64,000 bases of DNA from Cephalopachus bancanus (lineage: Eukaryota; Chordata; Mammalia; Primates; Tarsiidae): NCBI GenBank assembly GCA_027257055.1, contig JAPVLO010000278.1, positions 3,720,001-3,784,000 of the forward strand, in the 5' to 3' direction. The number at the start of each line of letters is the position of its first letter. Position 1 is the stretch's first letter. Under the pieces are notes generated by a model. The model did not search any database. It was given only the letters and a program-made list of their open reading frames with translations, and was not told where the DNA came from. The position numbers were made by a program, and so were the translations under genes. Shown here in pieces: positions 44,143 to 54,665 of the stretch.

Positions 44143-44660
44143 TGCCTGATTATTTATTGCTGTGAAACAAAGGACCCCAGGACTTCGTGGTTTAAAACAG
44201 CATTTCTTTTGCTCACTAGCTACAATCTGGGCAGGGCTCAGAGGAGATGGTTGTCTCTGCTCCACTTGGCATCAACTGGTATAGCTTGAGGCCAGGGATG
44301 GAATCATCTGAAGGCTCCCTCATTACCATGTCTGGGGATTGATGCTGGCTGGACCTGAGCTGGAGCTGTCAGTTGGACTGGCTCTGTATAGTCTACTCAC
44401 ATGGCTCTATGCTTCCTCACAACTGGTGGGCTGAGTTCCAAAGGAAAACATTCAGAGTAGTTGCATCTTTTTTTACGAACTAGCCTCATCAGTCACACAG
44501 TATCCCGGCCCCACACTCTGTTGGTGGAAGTCCTTACAGATTCACAGGGAGGGGAAATGAACTGTAGCTCCAAATGGGCAGTGTCCAGAATCTAGAAGAC
44601 CATGTAGCACTGGAAATTCTACCATAGTCACTTTTGGAAAATAGAATCTGCCACAATTAG
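44143..44660 (+). mobile_element. Ancient LTR-like repeat (family uncertain)
   Basis: A long recognisable order: 'TTATTGCTGTGAAACAAAGGACCCC', 'GTGGTTTAAAACAGCA', 'GGAATCATCTGAAGGCTCC', 'GATTGATGCTGGCTGGACC', 'GCTTCCTCACAACTGGTGGGCTGAGTTCC', 'AGCCTCATCAGTCACACAG', 'TTCACAGGGAGGGGAAATG'. This matches a common primate interspersed repeat that I believe is ERVL/MaLR-related, but I cannot name it securely. Confidence 0.6.
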
Positions 44661-44754
44661 GATGCTTTCTAGAATGTTTGTGGTTATATGATTGGCAGTA
44701 GGAGTATTGGAAAAAAGCAGCTTGATGCAAGATTTCAAGAATTAGCAAGGGATT

Positions 44755-44990
44755 CAGCAAACATACATTTATTATGGGCATAAATATAAATAAGACATAG
44801 TCTTTACTCTCAAGGAACTTACAATCATACAATTATAACTCAATATATTAAATTCTAGAAGAGAGAATGTGAAAAGCTTTGGAGCAAAGAAAAGAGAATA
44901 TAAAGTTTCTCAGAGATGGGGAAAGCTTCAGGGACGGGATTTCCACTCTGGGCTTCAGGCTTTGTAAGGGCCTGAAGCTTATTCAAGTTG
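44755..44990 (-). repeat. L2, antisense
   Basis: 'TTCAGCAAACATACATTTATTATGG', 'GACATAGTCTTTACTCTCAAGGAACTTACAATCATAC'. Confidence 0.6.
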
Positions 44991-45776
44991 AGTTCCCCTT
45001 TTGAGAAAAGGAATATGAAATTACAAATGTATAATCAGGCATAACACCTTCGAAGGGGACTGTGAAAGTGAGGAGCCCTGACACATAAGCTGGGACATCA
45101 CATCTCATCACAGAAAATGAGGTTGAAATCAGAGAGGACAGGAAGTAAGACCAAGAAGAAACTGACAAATTCAGAGAAAAGGGAGAGGTCAAGGGACAGA
45201 GGGTCTTAATAAAGTCAAGGAACTACAAACAGGAAAAAGATAATAAGGCAGTGAGAGGATAGGCCACATCTTCAGGGAGAAAGGCAGTGGTAGGAAAAAA
45301 GGGTGTATTTACGATGAGTTATGTTTGGGGAGCCTACAATGACAGCAAACTGAGTTGGGATTTTACATTGTGAGCAACTGAAATTCACTGGAAGATTATA
45401 AAAGTGAGAGTGAAATGATTTCTAAAGTTTGGTAGGCAGAAAGGATTGAAGTGAGGAAAATGCTTGTCATAGACCATCTTTTGATACCATCAACCTATTT
45501 GTCAATGTCCCAGGCCACAGAATTGGCATTTAGCTTCATTGTTTCTGCTAAACATATCACTGGATCATTTTTCTATACAAGGTCAAACTGGTAAATCGGA
45601 GTAACTTAAAACATGGAAATGTGTTAGTTATATTTTTGGCATGTTTGCTCTTTGGGATATTACCATGTAATTATTAAAATCATATTTATAAAAAATCTTT
45701 ACAAACTGAGAAAACACAAAATTTCAAGTAAAAAGGATATGAAATTATGTATATATTTACATAATGTACTTACAAT
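44991..45776. other. Unannotated, purine-rich then AT-rich
   Basis: The first part (to about 45450) may be more decayed L2-type sequence ('gcaactgaaattcactggaag'); no gene. Confidence 0.3.
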
Positions 45777-45838
45777 GTAGCAATGATGTCCTTGATTGGT
45801 TGGCCTGTAGCAATGATGTCCTTGATTGGTTGGCCTGT
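45777..45838 (+). repeat. Perfect 30-bp tandem duplication
   Basis: The unit at 45777-45806 is repeated without change at 45807-45836 and followed by GT of a third. Each unit holds GATTGGTTGG, an inverted CCAAT box. No mismatch implies a young or homogenised duplication. Confidence 0.97.
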
Positions 45839-45934
45839 GCTGAATTTTTTTACTACTTTGTTTTTATGTATTTCCAATAATGTTGTGTATTGACAATGAT
45901 CGAGTTTTTAAAATTCATTAAAAACATCATGCTC

Positions 45935-46230
45935 ATGTTTCAAGGTCCACCCCCAAATACCACCTCCTCAGGAAGACTTCTCTGATGCCTGATCACTATC
46001 CTCCATCCTCAACACCCCAGAATATGTACCAGAAGTACATATTTCTTCCTTCAAAGCCCATTAGAGCTGCTTATATTTCTCTTGCTCCATAATCATACTC
46101 TGTATGCTGTATTAGCTTCTCTATTAGCCCTCAGAGAAGATAAACTCCAGGATAGGGGACCACTGCTGCAACCCCATTTCAGTGCCTTGGACATAGCTGG
46201 TATTGAATAGTTATTGAGTTGAAATGGGTT
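45935..46230 (+). repeat. L2 3' end, sense
   Basis: 'CCACCTCCTCAGGAAGACTTCTCTGATGCC', 'CATATTTCTTCC', 'CTCAGAGAAGATAAACTCCAGGATAGGGGACC', 'GCCTTGGACATAGCTGGTATTGAATAG'. Confidence 0.75.
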
Positions 46231-46439
46231 CAGAGGATATTGGCAATTGTATGGGACAGTGTGCAAGTTATTCACGCAATAAGACTAAGTGACAATTCCA
46301 TAAAAGGGAAAGTACAGGCCATTTTCCAGTGACCAGTGACCATTCAATTTAAATGATGGCAATAATAATATCTTGGTATTACTACTTTGGCATCTACCAT
46401 CTCATTTGGCCCTCTAGAAGCTCTGGGAGGACAGATAAT

Positions 46440-46575
46440 AGAGGAGGTTATATGTGAAATGATAGTAATCTCTACCTTACAGAATTGTCCCAAGATTCAA
46501 TGAGATTGTATATATAAAGTGCTTCCGTGCCTGGCACTGAGTAGGTGAATAAATGAAAACTGTTGTTTGTGAGTT
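46440..46575 (+). repeat. MIR SINE 3' half
   Basis: 'ATCTCTACCTTACAGAATTGTCCCAAGATTCAATGAGATTG', 'AGTGCTTCCGTGCCTGGCACTGAGTAGG'. Confidence 0.75.
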
Positions 46576-46929
46576 CAAAGTAACAGAGCTCAGCACAGTA
46601 CTGAGACAGGAACTTTTTAGCCCCTTCTTTTACTTTCCTACTCTACCACAATAGCAGGCCTGGTGAGCAATTGTCTTTCTTTTCTCCTAAGGATTCCTGG
46701 TGCCAATTTTCCCATGCACCTGACAAGGGTGGACGGCCTCTTGATATCTTGTGCTTTTTAATCCAGCGATTTGGTCATAACTTCAGTGACCCTGATCACC
46801 ATTGTGGTTCCAAAAAGACAATTAGACACTTCAAACACTGAAGAATATGATCATGTATTTAGCCTTATCAGCCCTCAAACTTTCCAGTAACAGGTGCAAT
46901 TCTTTATAAAATGAACGCAACTCTCATGG
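46576..46929. other. Unannotated DNA
   Basis: No gene or repeat recognised. Confidence 0.3.
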
Positions 46930-47185
46930 CCATTATCCTGATGGTAACAGTATTCACTTACTGAATGCCAATTATGTATTCTATCAGGTATCCTGTATTG
47001 GTGAGCTCCACTTGATTATTACAGAAACAAAACCTTATGGGAATGCAATATCATCTCCGTTCTTCACGTGCATTCACTGAGGCTCAAGGAGGCCAAGTAA
47101 TTTGTCCAAAGTTTCCAAGCTAGTAAATGGCAGAGCCAGGTCTGTCTGGCTGCAAAGGACATGCTTGTTTCACTTTGCCATCCAG
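46930..47185 (-). repeat. MIR SINE, antisense
   Basis: 'ACTGAATGCCAATTATGTATTCTATCAGG', 'CACTGAGGCTCAAGGAGGCCAAGTAATTTGTCC', 'AGTAAATGGCAGAGCCAGGTCTGTCTGGC'. Confidence 0.8.
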
Positions 47186-48261
47186 GAGGTAATCAATAAA
47201 TACACTATAGCAATGGAGGAACACCAGAATATATTAGTATAATCATGACTTGTATGAATATAGGTTGAGGAGAAACAACTGTGACCATCGTGTCCTCACT
47301 GATTTTACCATCTTCAGGTAGGGAGGTGGCTGGGTAGATGAAAGAACGGGAAAAATGGGTGAAATATGTTCTCATCCCATCAAAACTGTTCTATTTATTC
47401 ATCTCCTACCAAAGAGTCAAATTAAGCATAAAAAAATAGCAAACCCATAATCAATTCAAGTCTAGCTGAACCCAGTTCCTCCCCAGTCCTCCAAGGGGAG
47501 GACACACATCACCAGACCTTTTTGCAGACCTTGACCTTCTGTTTTCCTCCTTTTCCTGGCTGCTCTGTCTGTGCCCTCTTGGCACGTCAGCAGTCACATC
47601 AACAAAAGGTGAGTAAACACACTTAGAATGAACAAGGAGCCGAGGGGGCAAGGTCAGGAGCTGTGTATCCGCACCGTAGGCCTCCCCTCTCTCCAGCTGC
47701 CATCAGCCTTGAGGCACCAGGGGCAAAAGTGGGAATTGCTGAAGGGGAGAAGAAGCCTGTGGCATTCAGGAGCTCAGCTTGGCTGGTGGATGTGGTGGTC
47801 CCTTCTCTTTTCGGAGATAGTGGGCAGAATAATCGAGCTGATCCCCAAAGCTGAAAGTTTGGGTTTTCTCCTTTTGTGCAAGCTGCAGTGTTGTTTCTAC
47901 CTCCTGCCAAGGGCCAGCTGCCAGCTCCTTTGGGAACCACTGTTTCGTTGGAGAGCAGGGGTGGAGGGACGATGCTGCGACTCCAGCTCATTTCTTTCAG
48001 GAGAGCATTTTGTGCCTTCGGCTGTCAAGAAGCCTTTGTCAGACAGGTCTTTATTCCCAGGGCAGAATAACTGGAGACAAGCATTAGACATTTGCCAATT
48101 TTTGATCACTTTTCTCACCCATTTATACCTTTGTTCTCTGGAAATTTGTTTAGACCATGTCTTTTTCCTGAAAGGTTTTGAGGCCTTTCCTAAAATAAGG
48201 TTTGTCTACAATTAGTACATAAAATAGGAACAAAGAAGAGAAAACACAAGTCAAAGAAAGA
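47186..48261. other. GC-richer unannotated segment with long overlapping frames
   Basis: No repeat is recognised with confidence; an old LTR is possible. A 195-codon frame on plus (47628-48215) is the longest in the window and overlaps a 122-codon frame on minus (47623-47991). Neither shows a domain. A splice-donor-like AAAAGGTGAGT occurs at 47604-47614. The segment is less AT-rich than its flanks. Confidence 0.4.
47628..48215 (+). other. 195-codon open frame, unproven
   Basis: The longest frame of the window, ATG to a stop after RFVYN. The product would be leucine- and tryptophan-rich with one hydrophobic stretch around residues 155-180 (FLITFLTHLYLC). No domain, no signal peptide at the N terminus and no recognisable homology. 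The antisense strand is also open over the GC-richer half, as happens when base composition depletes stops. No promoter or poly(A) context was found. It could be chance, part of an old retroelement or a primate-specific frame. Confidence 0.15.
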
Positions 48262-48450
48262 AGTAGCAGAAAATATTTTATTTTTTATTTGTATAAATGT
48301 ATATAAGGGATAAGTACAATTTTGTTACATGGATATATTGCTTAGTGATGTAGTGTGTGGGCTTTTATTGTATCCAAATAATGCACATTGTACCCATTAT
48401 TTTAAGTGCTGTGTTTTTAAAATTGTCTTAGATTTTTGCCAGCTAGAGCA
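48262..48450 (-). mobile_element. Old L1 (L1MA/MB type) 3' end, antisense
   Basis: 'TAAGTACAATTTTGTTACATGGATATATTGC', 'AGTGATGTAGTGTGTGGGCTTTTATTGTATCC', 'CACATTGTACCCATTA' match the antisense end of L1MA/MB. Confidence 0.75.
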
Positions 48451-49734
48451 GAAAAGGAAATATGATCTTGTATATAACTGTCATACTAGGCATCAAAGAG
48501 GGGTTTGATATTAAATGGCCAGTTTGGGCATGTGGCTGCAGCTACCTTAAAATGTTCCAGACTATATCCATTATGACCATATTATATGTTATATGTTACT
48601 CAGCAACTCAGATGCGCTATTTGTATGAACATTAGAGAGAATAGACTCAAAATTATTTTCTATGAAAAATCTTGGCCCAGCCAAAAAGGGATGGACAATC
48701 TTCTGTTTGGGTCCTTAGTTATCTTAAAATTATATTAATTCTACCTTTTCTTTTTAGTTGGCTGTTCCAGCAAGTGACACCACACTTAACTGGCAATATG
48801 CAATAACTACACTCTTCATATTTGTTAAGGCATATGATCTCAAGTTGTTTGATTTTTTACCCTGTGTCTATCAAGTTTATGAAGGAAAGCAAAGTTTACG
48901 GAGGGTAGTCCAAAAAGGTTTTTAGTCTAACCTTCTCCAGATGCACAACACCTACCATTGGATCAAGCCAGGTCAGCTGGGAAGTGTAAAGTCATGTTGG
49001 TATTGAAATGTCCTCCCTGCCCCTTATCTGAATTGCTTAAATACTTTTACTGTATTTTCCCTGATGTGATGCCTGTCATAAGGGGTGGTCCAAAAAATTG
49101 CCGGTTAAACTCACTATTGTGTCTATCTACGTATATTCAGGCTGTCCTCTGCTAGAGAACCTTTGAAAGAAATACGTTTCTGATACCAGGAATCAGAAGC
49201 TGGTTCTTCTAAGGAACAAGCTTGCCCTCATAGTCTGGACACAGTTTGGTAGAACTGATCTGCTTTTCCTTTTAGAATCAGTTGATTTGAAGCTTACAGC
49301 TCAATCTGGGCCCCAAGTCATAAAGAGTGCAGAACTTCGTCATACCTATGCTAATAAGCCCCAGGGCTGAAGTCGCTGGATGAGACAGCAGAAGTTCTCA
49401 CTTTGCCTCACTGTTTTTATTCATTTTGAGTTTTGCAAAGTTTTCTTTATTTCATTAAGCTGCCTGGTTCTTTATGGAGCAAGGTAAGATATAATGAGCA
49501 TGCTTATTAAAAGAAAGAAGGAAGTATATTAATTCCTCAAGAGAGATGAGGTTTTTTCCTCTGGCACTAAATATTAAAAAAATAAAAATAAAAAAGGCAG
49601 CATGAGTTAGAGGCCATAAATAGTGTAAAGGGCGAGGTCTTCAGTGACAATCTTTATAACAAGTACAGAAGCTGCATCTGTATGCTTTTTTCTTTTTAAA
49701 ATAAGCCTTTGATAAAAGTTAAGGGCCTGAGAAA
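48451..49734. other. Unannotated DNA
   Basis: No gene or repeat recognised in 1.3 kb. Confidence 0.3.
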
Positions 49735-50150
49735 TTGCTCAGTACCCACCAACAATATGAATAAATAAATCATAGTACACTCACACAAGGGAATGCTATA
49801 CAGCCATCAAAATGAATGATCTACAGCTACATACAACAACATAGATAGAGTGTTGAGCTAAAGAAAGTTGACACCAGAACTCATATAATGACACCATTTA
49901 CATAAAGCTCAAAATCAGGCAGAGCATCACTGGTCAGGACATTTGCTTCCCTGGTGGTGGCTGTTCCTGGTAAGGGCACGAAGGACATTTCTGAGAGCTA
50001 CCATTGGTTTATTTATTGATCCAGGTGCTGGTCACAGGGCATATTCACCTTGTGAAAATTAATCAAACTGAACTCTCATGATTTGAGTACTTTTCATTAT
50101 ATGTTATAGTTCAATAAAGCGTTTTTAAAAACAGACAACAACAACAAAAA
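49735..50150 (+). mobile_element. Old L1ME 3' end
   Basis: 'CAATATGAATAAATAAATCATAGTACACTCACACAAGGGAATGCTATACAGCCATC', 'ACTCATATAATGACACCATTTACATAAAGCTC', 'GGTGCTGGTCACAGGG', and an AATAAA-type ending with A-rich tail. Confidence 0.8.
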
Positions 50151-51689
50151 AGATGAGGGACTATACTAAGCAAGGAGTCCATTGAAGACCTTTTTCAACC
50201 TTGGAATTGGCCATAAATCTGACTTCAGCTTCAGCTTTGCCTTTGAAGGGCTGAAAAACCAAATGCCTACTTTGAAGTCATTTCTGGCTTCCCTGAAATT
50301 GCACATAATCAATAATTATATGACTAGTAACTATTATTTTTAATTATTACACTGTAATAATGTTAGTAATATGAATGAGGTGTGTCATTTGATTTTATTG
50401 CTATTTTCAAATATAGGAGCACATTCTAGTTATAATGAAAACTCCTTACGTGGTTTATACATTAAATATTATTAGTCAGTTATTATATGATGCATATTTA
50501 TTATTGCGAGAGTTAAGTGCCACAATGATTAATGGTGTACAAAGTTTTTTGTATTTAAAACAATTTGACTTTCCAATGGTTAAATAAATAGAAAGATAAA
50601 TTGACAACATATATGAAAAGAGAATGTGTTAGCTAGTTAACTTATATCTGTTTTGACCAAAGAAATTATTTAAACATAGACATTTAAATAGCAATGCAAG
50701 GCAAAATAATAGCAATTCAATTTTATCATAATTCTAATCCTTGTAGAATTATTTGGTGTATTAGCATTCATTACATTAAAAAACCTTTAAGAAGTGTATT
50801 TAAATTGTCATTATTTAATTCCATTTAGGCCAAGAGTCTTTTAAGAAAAAGTCTTATTTGGGAATTCTTCATAACTTGTGAGGACAAATTAAAAGCAGAA
50901 TGTCAAATACACCATATCAAAATTCATGAGAAGGAAAAACTCCAAACTGTGTACAATAACATCCACAATAAATTATCTATGATCCAGAAAAAATGAAAAA
51001 TAAAAAGGATATGAAAGAAAAGAGGAAATTATTAGACAAAAATGAGGAATCCAAACATGTTTTATTTTCACAAAACTTCAAAACAATTGACTTTACTTGA
51101 TTATTTTAGGAAGAAAATCCTTACAGTTTCCCTTTTCCCCACTCCCAAGGAAGCTAAATTTTTAAACAAAAATCTTGCTAAAATGACGCTATACCATATA
51201 CTACTAAGTACATAAGATTTTCAATATTTAAAGATGAAAAGTTTTTGAGATTGACCAATCTGTATGTCCTTAAAACAAAGTTCCTCCCAGAATATATGTT
51301 ACTAAAAACCTTTTTTCTGAATTATATGCTGTTGTGAACGTTAAGTCTGGTAATGTTATTAAATGTGCTAGTTTAATGTAAGTTTCAAAGTAGTGCTAGA
51401 AATTCTTGCACTATAATAATAAACACTACTAAAATTGTCATAACGATTTATTTTCAATAATATATCAGATTAATTCTTATTCCATAGGAGTCCATTCAGT
51501 GAGGGTGATATTTGGCTTTGACTGAGTACTAATTTTAACACTAAGCCGGTGTTTCTCATTCAGACAGCATTTGTATTTCAGCTGCACATGCAATTTAAGT
51601 ACAGTGTAGAAAGGTAAACTTGCCTGGGGTGAAGGTCTTATGGACAAAGTATTTGGTTTTCTTAAAGTCTCAACTGCACCCACTTCAGG
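50151..51689. other. Very AT-rich unannotated DNA
   Basis: No transposon identified over 1.5 kb. Rich in ATTA/TAAT words, especially 50310-50880. Could be neutral AT-rich DNA, a matrix attachment type region, or a distal regulatory block. Confidence 0.35.
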
Positions 51690-51880
51690 GCCTTTGCACT
51701 AGCTGTTTGCTCTGCCTCAAGAACGTCCCCCTAGTAGTTCAGAGCACTAGGGACATGTCACCCTTTAGGAATTAGAGCAGATCTCTCTTCCAGAGGCCCA
51801 TTCTGACTGTTCTGCTGAAAACAGAAGTGCAGCAAGCCCATGGTCACTTTTTATCACACTGGATAGTTCCTCTCGTCTGG
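51690..51880 (+). repeat. L2, sense
   Basis: 'GGGCCTTTGCACTAGCTGTTTGCTCTGCC', 'CTTCCAGAGGCCCATTCTGACTGTTC', 'CACTTTTTATCACACTGG'. Confidence 0.7.
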
Positions 51881-52189
51881 GGATTATCACTAGTTCAAAC
51901 TACTATGTTCCCCACCCCCTGATTGTTTCTGTCCAATCAGAGGATGGCAGTGAGACTAGACTCTTCACTCCTTTCCTTCTCATGGGTAAAATGGAAGCTT
52001 CCATGCAGCCCCTCTCCTTACTGTCTAAGGGTTCTTCCCACCCACAAGAAGAAGGTGTGCTGACTCCAATAGAACAGAGTTTTATTTATGCCCAGGAAGC
52101 CTGCAGAATAAAGAAATACTCTAGGGCAGGGGCAGGTTTCCTTGGAGAGAACTTCCTTCGAGAGGCGTTTCTTCGGGGGATGTAGAAAG

Positions 52190-52415
52190 TTGAGATAAAT
52201 ACAAATGTCAGTGAAGGCATCTTCTACTTCTCTGGGCTCCTCGATCACAAGAACTGTGTGGTAGTCATCTGGGGTGCCTTCTACAATTCAGCAATAGAGT
52301 CCATCTTAGCACGCATTTATGAACTTAACATAGACTGAATTGAGCCAAGTCCAAAGGTGGAATCGAATCAGTTTTCAGCAGAATTCTGCAAGGAAGGAAA
52401 GGAGTGGCGGTCAAG
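52190..52415 (-). repeat. Unidentified repeat, segment A, inverted copy 1
   Basis: Reverse-complement match of about 83% to 54083-54322 outside a 52-bp core (52204-52255) that is identical. The family is not recognised; parts vaguely resemble L2. On the minus strand an AATAAAACTCTG signal lies about 100 bp beyond it (52088-52099), which would suit an LTR. Confidence 0.85.
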
Positions 52416-52439
52416 ATAGAAAGTTTGAGCAAGCTCAAT

Positions 52440-52512
52440 TGTGATGGAAAAGTAACGTGGATTTGCAGAAAGGCTTAGAGGAGGCCAAAAAGAAGACAGG
52501 CCATGAAATGGC
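52440..52512 (-). repeat. Unidentified repeat, segment B, inverted copy 1
   Basis: Reverse complement of 54588-54665 with only about three differences in 70 bases. It is directly next to segment A here but on the other side of A in copy 2. Confidence 0.85.
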
Positions 52513-52739
52513 CTGCCACCCACTTTTCTATGACTTTGGATAAATTACTCAACCTCTCCTAGCTTGCTTAAAAACTAATTTTGAATAGCTATATCTTACT
52601 CATTAAGCCATGTTGGTTAGGTACACAATTGTTTTAATTGTTTCATATATAATAGAAATAATATTCCTTCCATGCATGTAATATTTAATTTAAAAATATG
52701 TGAAGCACTAGAACAAAGCACATCATCAACAAAGGTTAG

Positions 52740-53000
52740 CTACCTTCTCTACCCCTTTTTGAACACGCTATTTTTTTCTTGTCTAAAATGTCCTCCCACC
52801 TTCCAACTTACTTTTCTACCCAGTAAGTTCCTGCTCATTGTTTTATTTCTTCAAGGAAGTCTTCCCTATCCCACTGGCAAAGTTAGCGGGGTCCCCTTTA
52901 TTTCCTTAACACCTCGTACGTGCCACATTGACCTATCATTGCTGTCTGCATGTGCAGGCTCATTCAGGGCATGCAGTATACCTTGGCCGTGTCTTTATCC
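52740..53000 (+). repeat. L2, sense
   Basis: 'AAATGTCCTCCCACCTTCC', 'CTTCAAGGAAGTCTTCCCTATCCC', 'CTTAACACCTCGTACGTGCC', then 'GGCTCATTCAGGGCATGCAG'. Confidence 0.6.
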
Positions 53001-53064
53001 TTGGGACCTGCCCCAGTTTTGTTTATAGAATAGAAATTTGGTATTTCCCATATTCATAAATTAA

Positions 53065-53375
53065 TGCACTGATAATTATCCATGTAATCTGGGGCAAATC
53101 ACCGAATCTCTCTGCACTATATCTCAGTTGTTCTCTTTGTAAAATGGGAGTCATGATATTCCCCATCTTATTGGGTTATTATAAAACATAACTTTAGGAG
53201 TTCTGTAAGGTTAAGGACTTCATGGGTTTTGTTCACTGATGAATCCCCAGTATCCTCTACAATGATTGACACACAGAAGGCACTCAATCAGTAATTTTAG
53301 CATGATCTAGTTCAGATAATCCACATAAAATGCTTGACACATACATGCTCAATCAATGTTAGCTATTATTAGTGA
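53065..53375 (+). repeat. MIR and L2 fragments in series
   Basis: 53065-53190 is sense MIR ('TAATCTGGGGCAAATCACCGAATCTCTC', 'TTGTAAAATGGGAGTCATGATATTCCCC'). 53195-53300 is an L2 3' end ('GTTCACTGATGAATCCCCAGTATCCTC', 'GACACACAGAAGGCACTCAATCAG'). 53310-53375 looks like another MIR/L2 3' piece. Confidence 0.7.
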
Positions 53376-53456
53376 CTCATGCTATTCTGCTTGTGTCTGC
53401 CTCATTGAATACACATAGCAGCTGAAAAAATTATCATTCTTTTAAGATGACATTTC

Positions 53457-53747
53457 TGGCCGGGCTCAGTGGCCCGGCCTGTAATCCTGCGCTTTGGGAG
53501 GCTGAGGTAAGTTGATTGTCTTCGCCAGCAGGTTCAAGACCCACCTGGACAACTTGGCGAGACCTCATCGCTACAATAAATCAAAAAATTAGCTGGGCGT
53601 GGTAGTGCACGCCTGTAGTTCCAGCTACTTGGAAGGCTGAGCGGAAGGTTCGCCAGAGCCCAGCAGGTCGAGGCTGCAGTGGCCAGGAGCGTGCCATTGC
53701 ACTCCAGTCTGGGCGACAGAGTGAGACTTCAACTCAAAAAAAAAAAA
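53457..53747 (+). mobile_element. Alu dimer, lineage-type, clean TSDs
   Basis: Full length. Perfect 13-bp target duplications (AAGATGACATTTC) lie at 53444-53456 and 53748-53760. The B-box stem is degraded (CAGG-TTCAAGA-CCCA) and the right-arm hairpin is replaced by GTGGCCAGGAGCGTGCCA, so this copy lacks both hairpins that mark its relatives. Confidence 0.97.
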
Positions 53748-53760
53748 AAGATGACATTTC

Positions 53761-54082
53761 CCTAGTCATGTAGCAATTCCTTTGGTCACCTGCACAAAGC
53801 CCTCCCTCCCTCATTCACAGGCCCTGCCTTCTTCAGTCCCCAGGGAGCACAGCCTCTTCTAAAGTCCTCCAGTCAGAGGTGTTAAGAACCTTCCCTGGAC
53901 CCCAACCACCCTGAGTCCCCAGATAGCCTCTGGGCTCCCTGAGGTTCTTTACAGTACCTCCTTCAATGATGCATCATGACAGATGGTTGGGTCCATCGAC
54001 TTAGCAAGCCTCATGGGCCACCCTATGACCCCCTTCCTTTAGTATACCCTCCCCTGCACACAGATACCCTGTATCTTCAATC
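53761..54082. other. Unannotated, pyrimidine-rich DNA
   Basis: C- and T-rich, including GCCCTCCCTCCCTC; no gene or repeat recognised. Confidence 0.3.
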
Positions 54083-54322
54083 TCCCTATCTTGGCCGCCA
54101 CTCCTTTCCTTCCTTGCAAAATTCTGCTGATAATTGCTTCAGTTCCACCTTGGGCTTAGTTCAATTTAATCCATGTTAAGTTCATAAATGTGTGCTAAGA
54201 CTGACCCTATTGTTGAGGTTAGAAGTTACTCCAGGAGACTACAACAAAGTTCTTGTGATCGAGGAGCCCAGAGAAGTAGAAGATGCCTTCACTGACATTC
54301 ATATTTATCTCAGCTTTCTGCA
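54083..54322 (+). repeat. Unidentified repeat, segment A, copy 2
   Basis: Inverted partner of 52190-52415, with the identical 52-bp core at 54248-54299. The core is open in a frame reading VIEEPREVEDAFTDI in both copies. Confidence 0.85.
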
Positions 54323-54587
54323 GCCTTCCAGGGCGTGCGTCTTGCACGGGGGCAGTACCAGTGGGTTCTGTACTTGCACTCAGTACCTTTGGTAAACGGA
54401 CCTTCCCCAAGGACCTTGGAGCTGCAGGAGGCTTCTCAACATGTGCATCTTCTAGGTGTCCCCGGCATGCAGTTGGCACCTAATAATTGTTTGCAATTAA
54501 GGTAATTTGACAGATGTTATGCCATCCTTCGTCTCAGACTGGTATTTCTAAAATTCCAATTTGAATAAAACTGCTTTAATTTCTGCT

Positions 54588-54665
54588 TTTCATTTCATGA
54601 CCTGTCTTCTTTTCGGCCTCCTCTAAGCCTTTCTGCAAATCCACTTTACTTTTCCATCACAAATT
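54588..54665 (+). repeat. Unidentified repeat, segment B, copy 2
   Basis: Partner of 52440-52512. It contains 'CTCCTCTAAGCCTTTCTGCA' and 'TACTTTTCCATCAC'. About 270 bp of unrelated DNA separates it from segment A. Confidence 0.85.
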
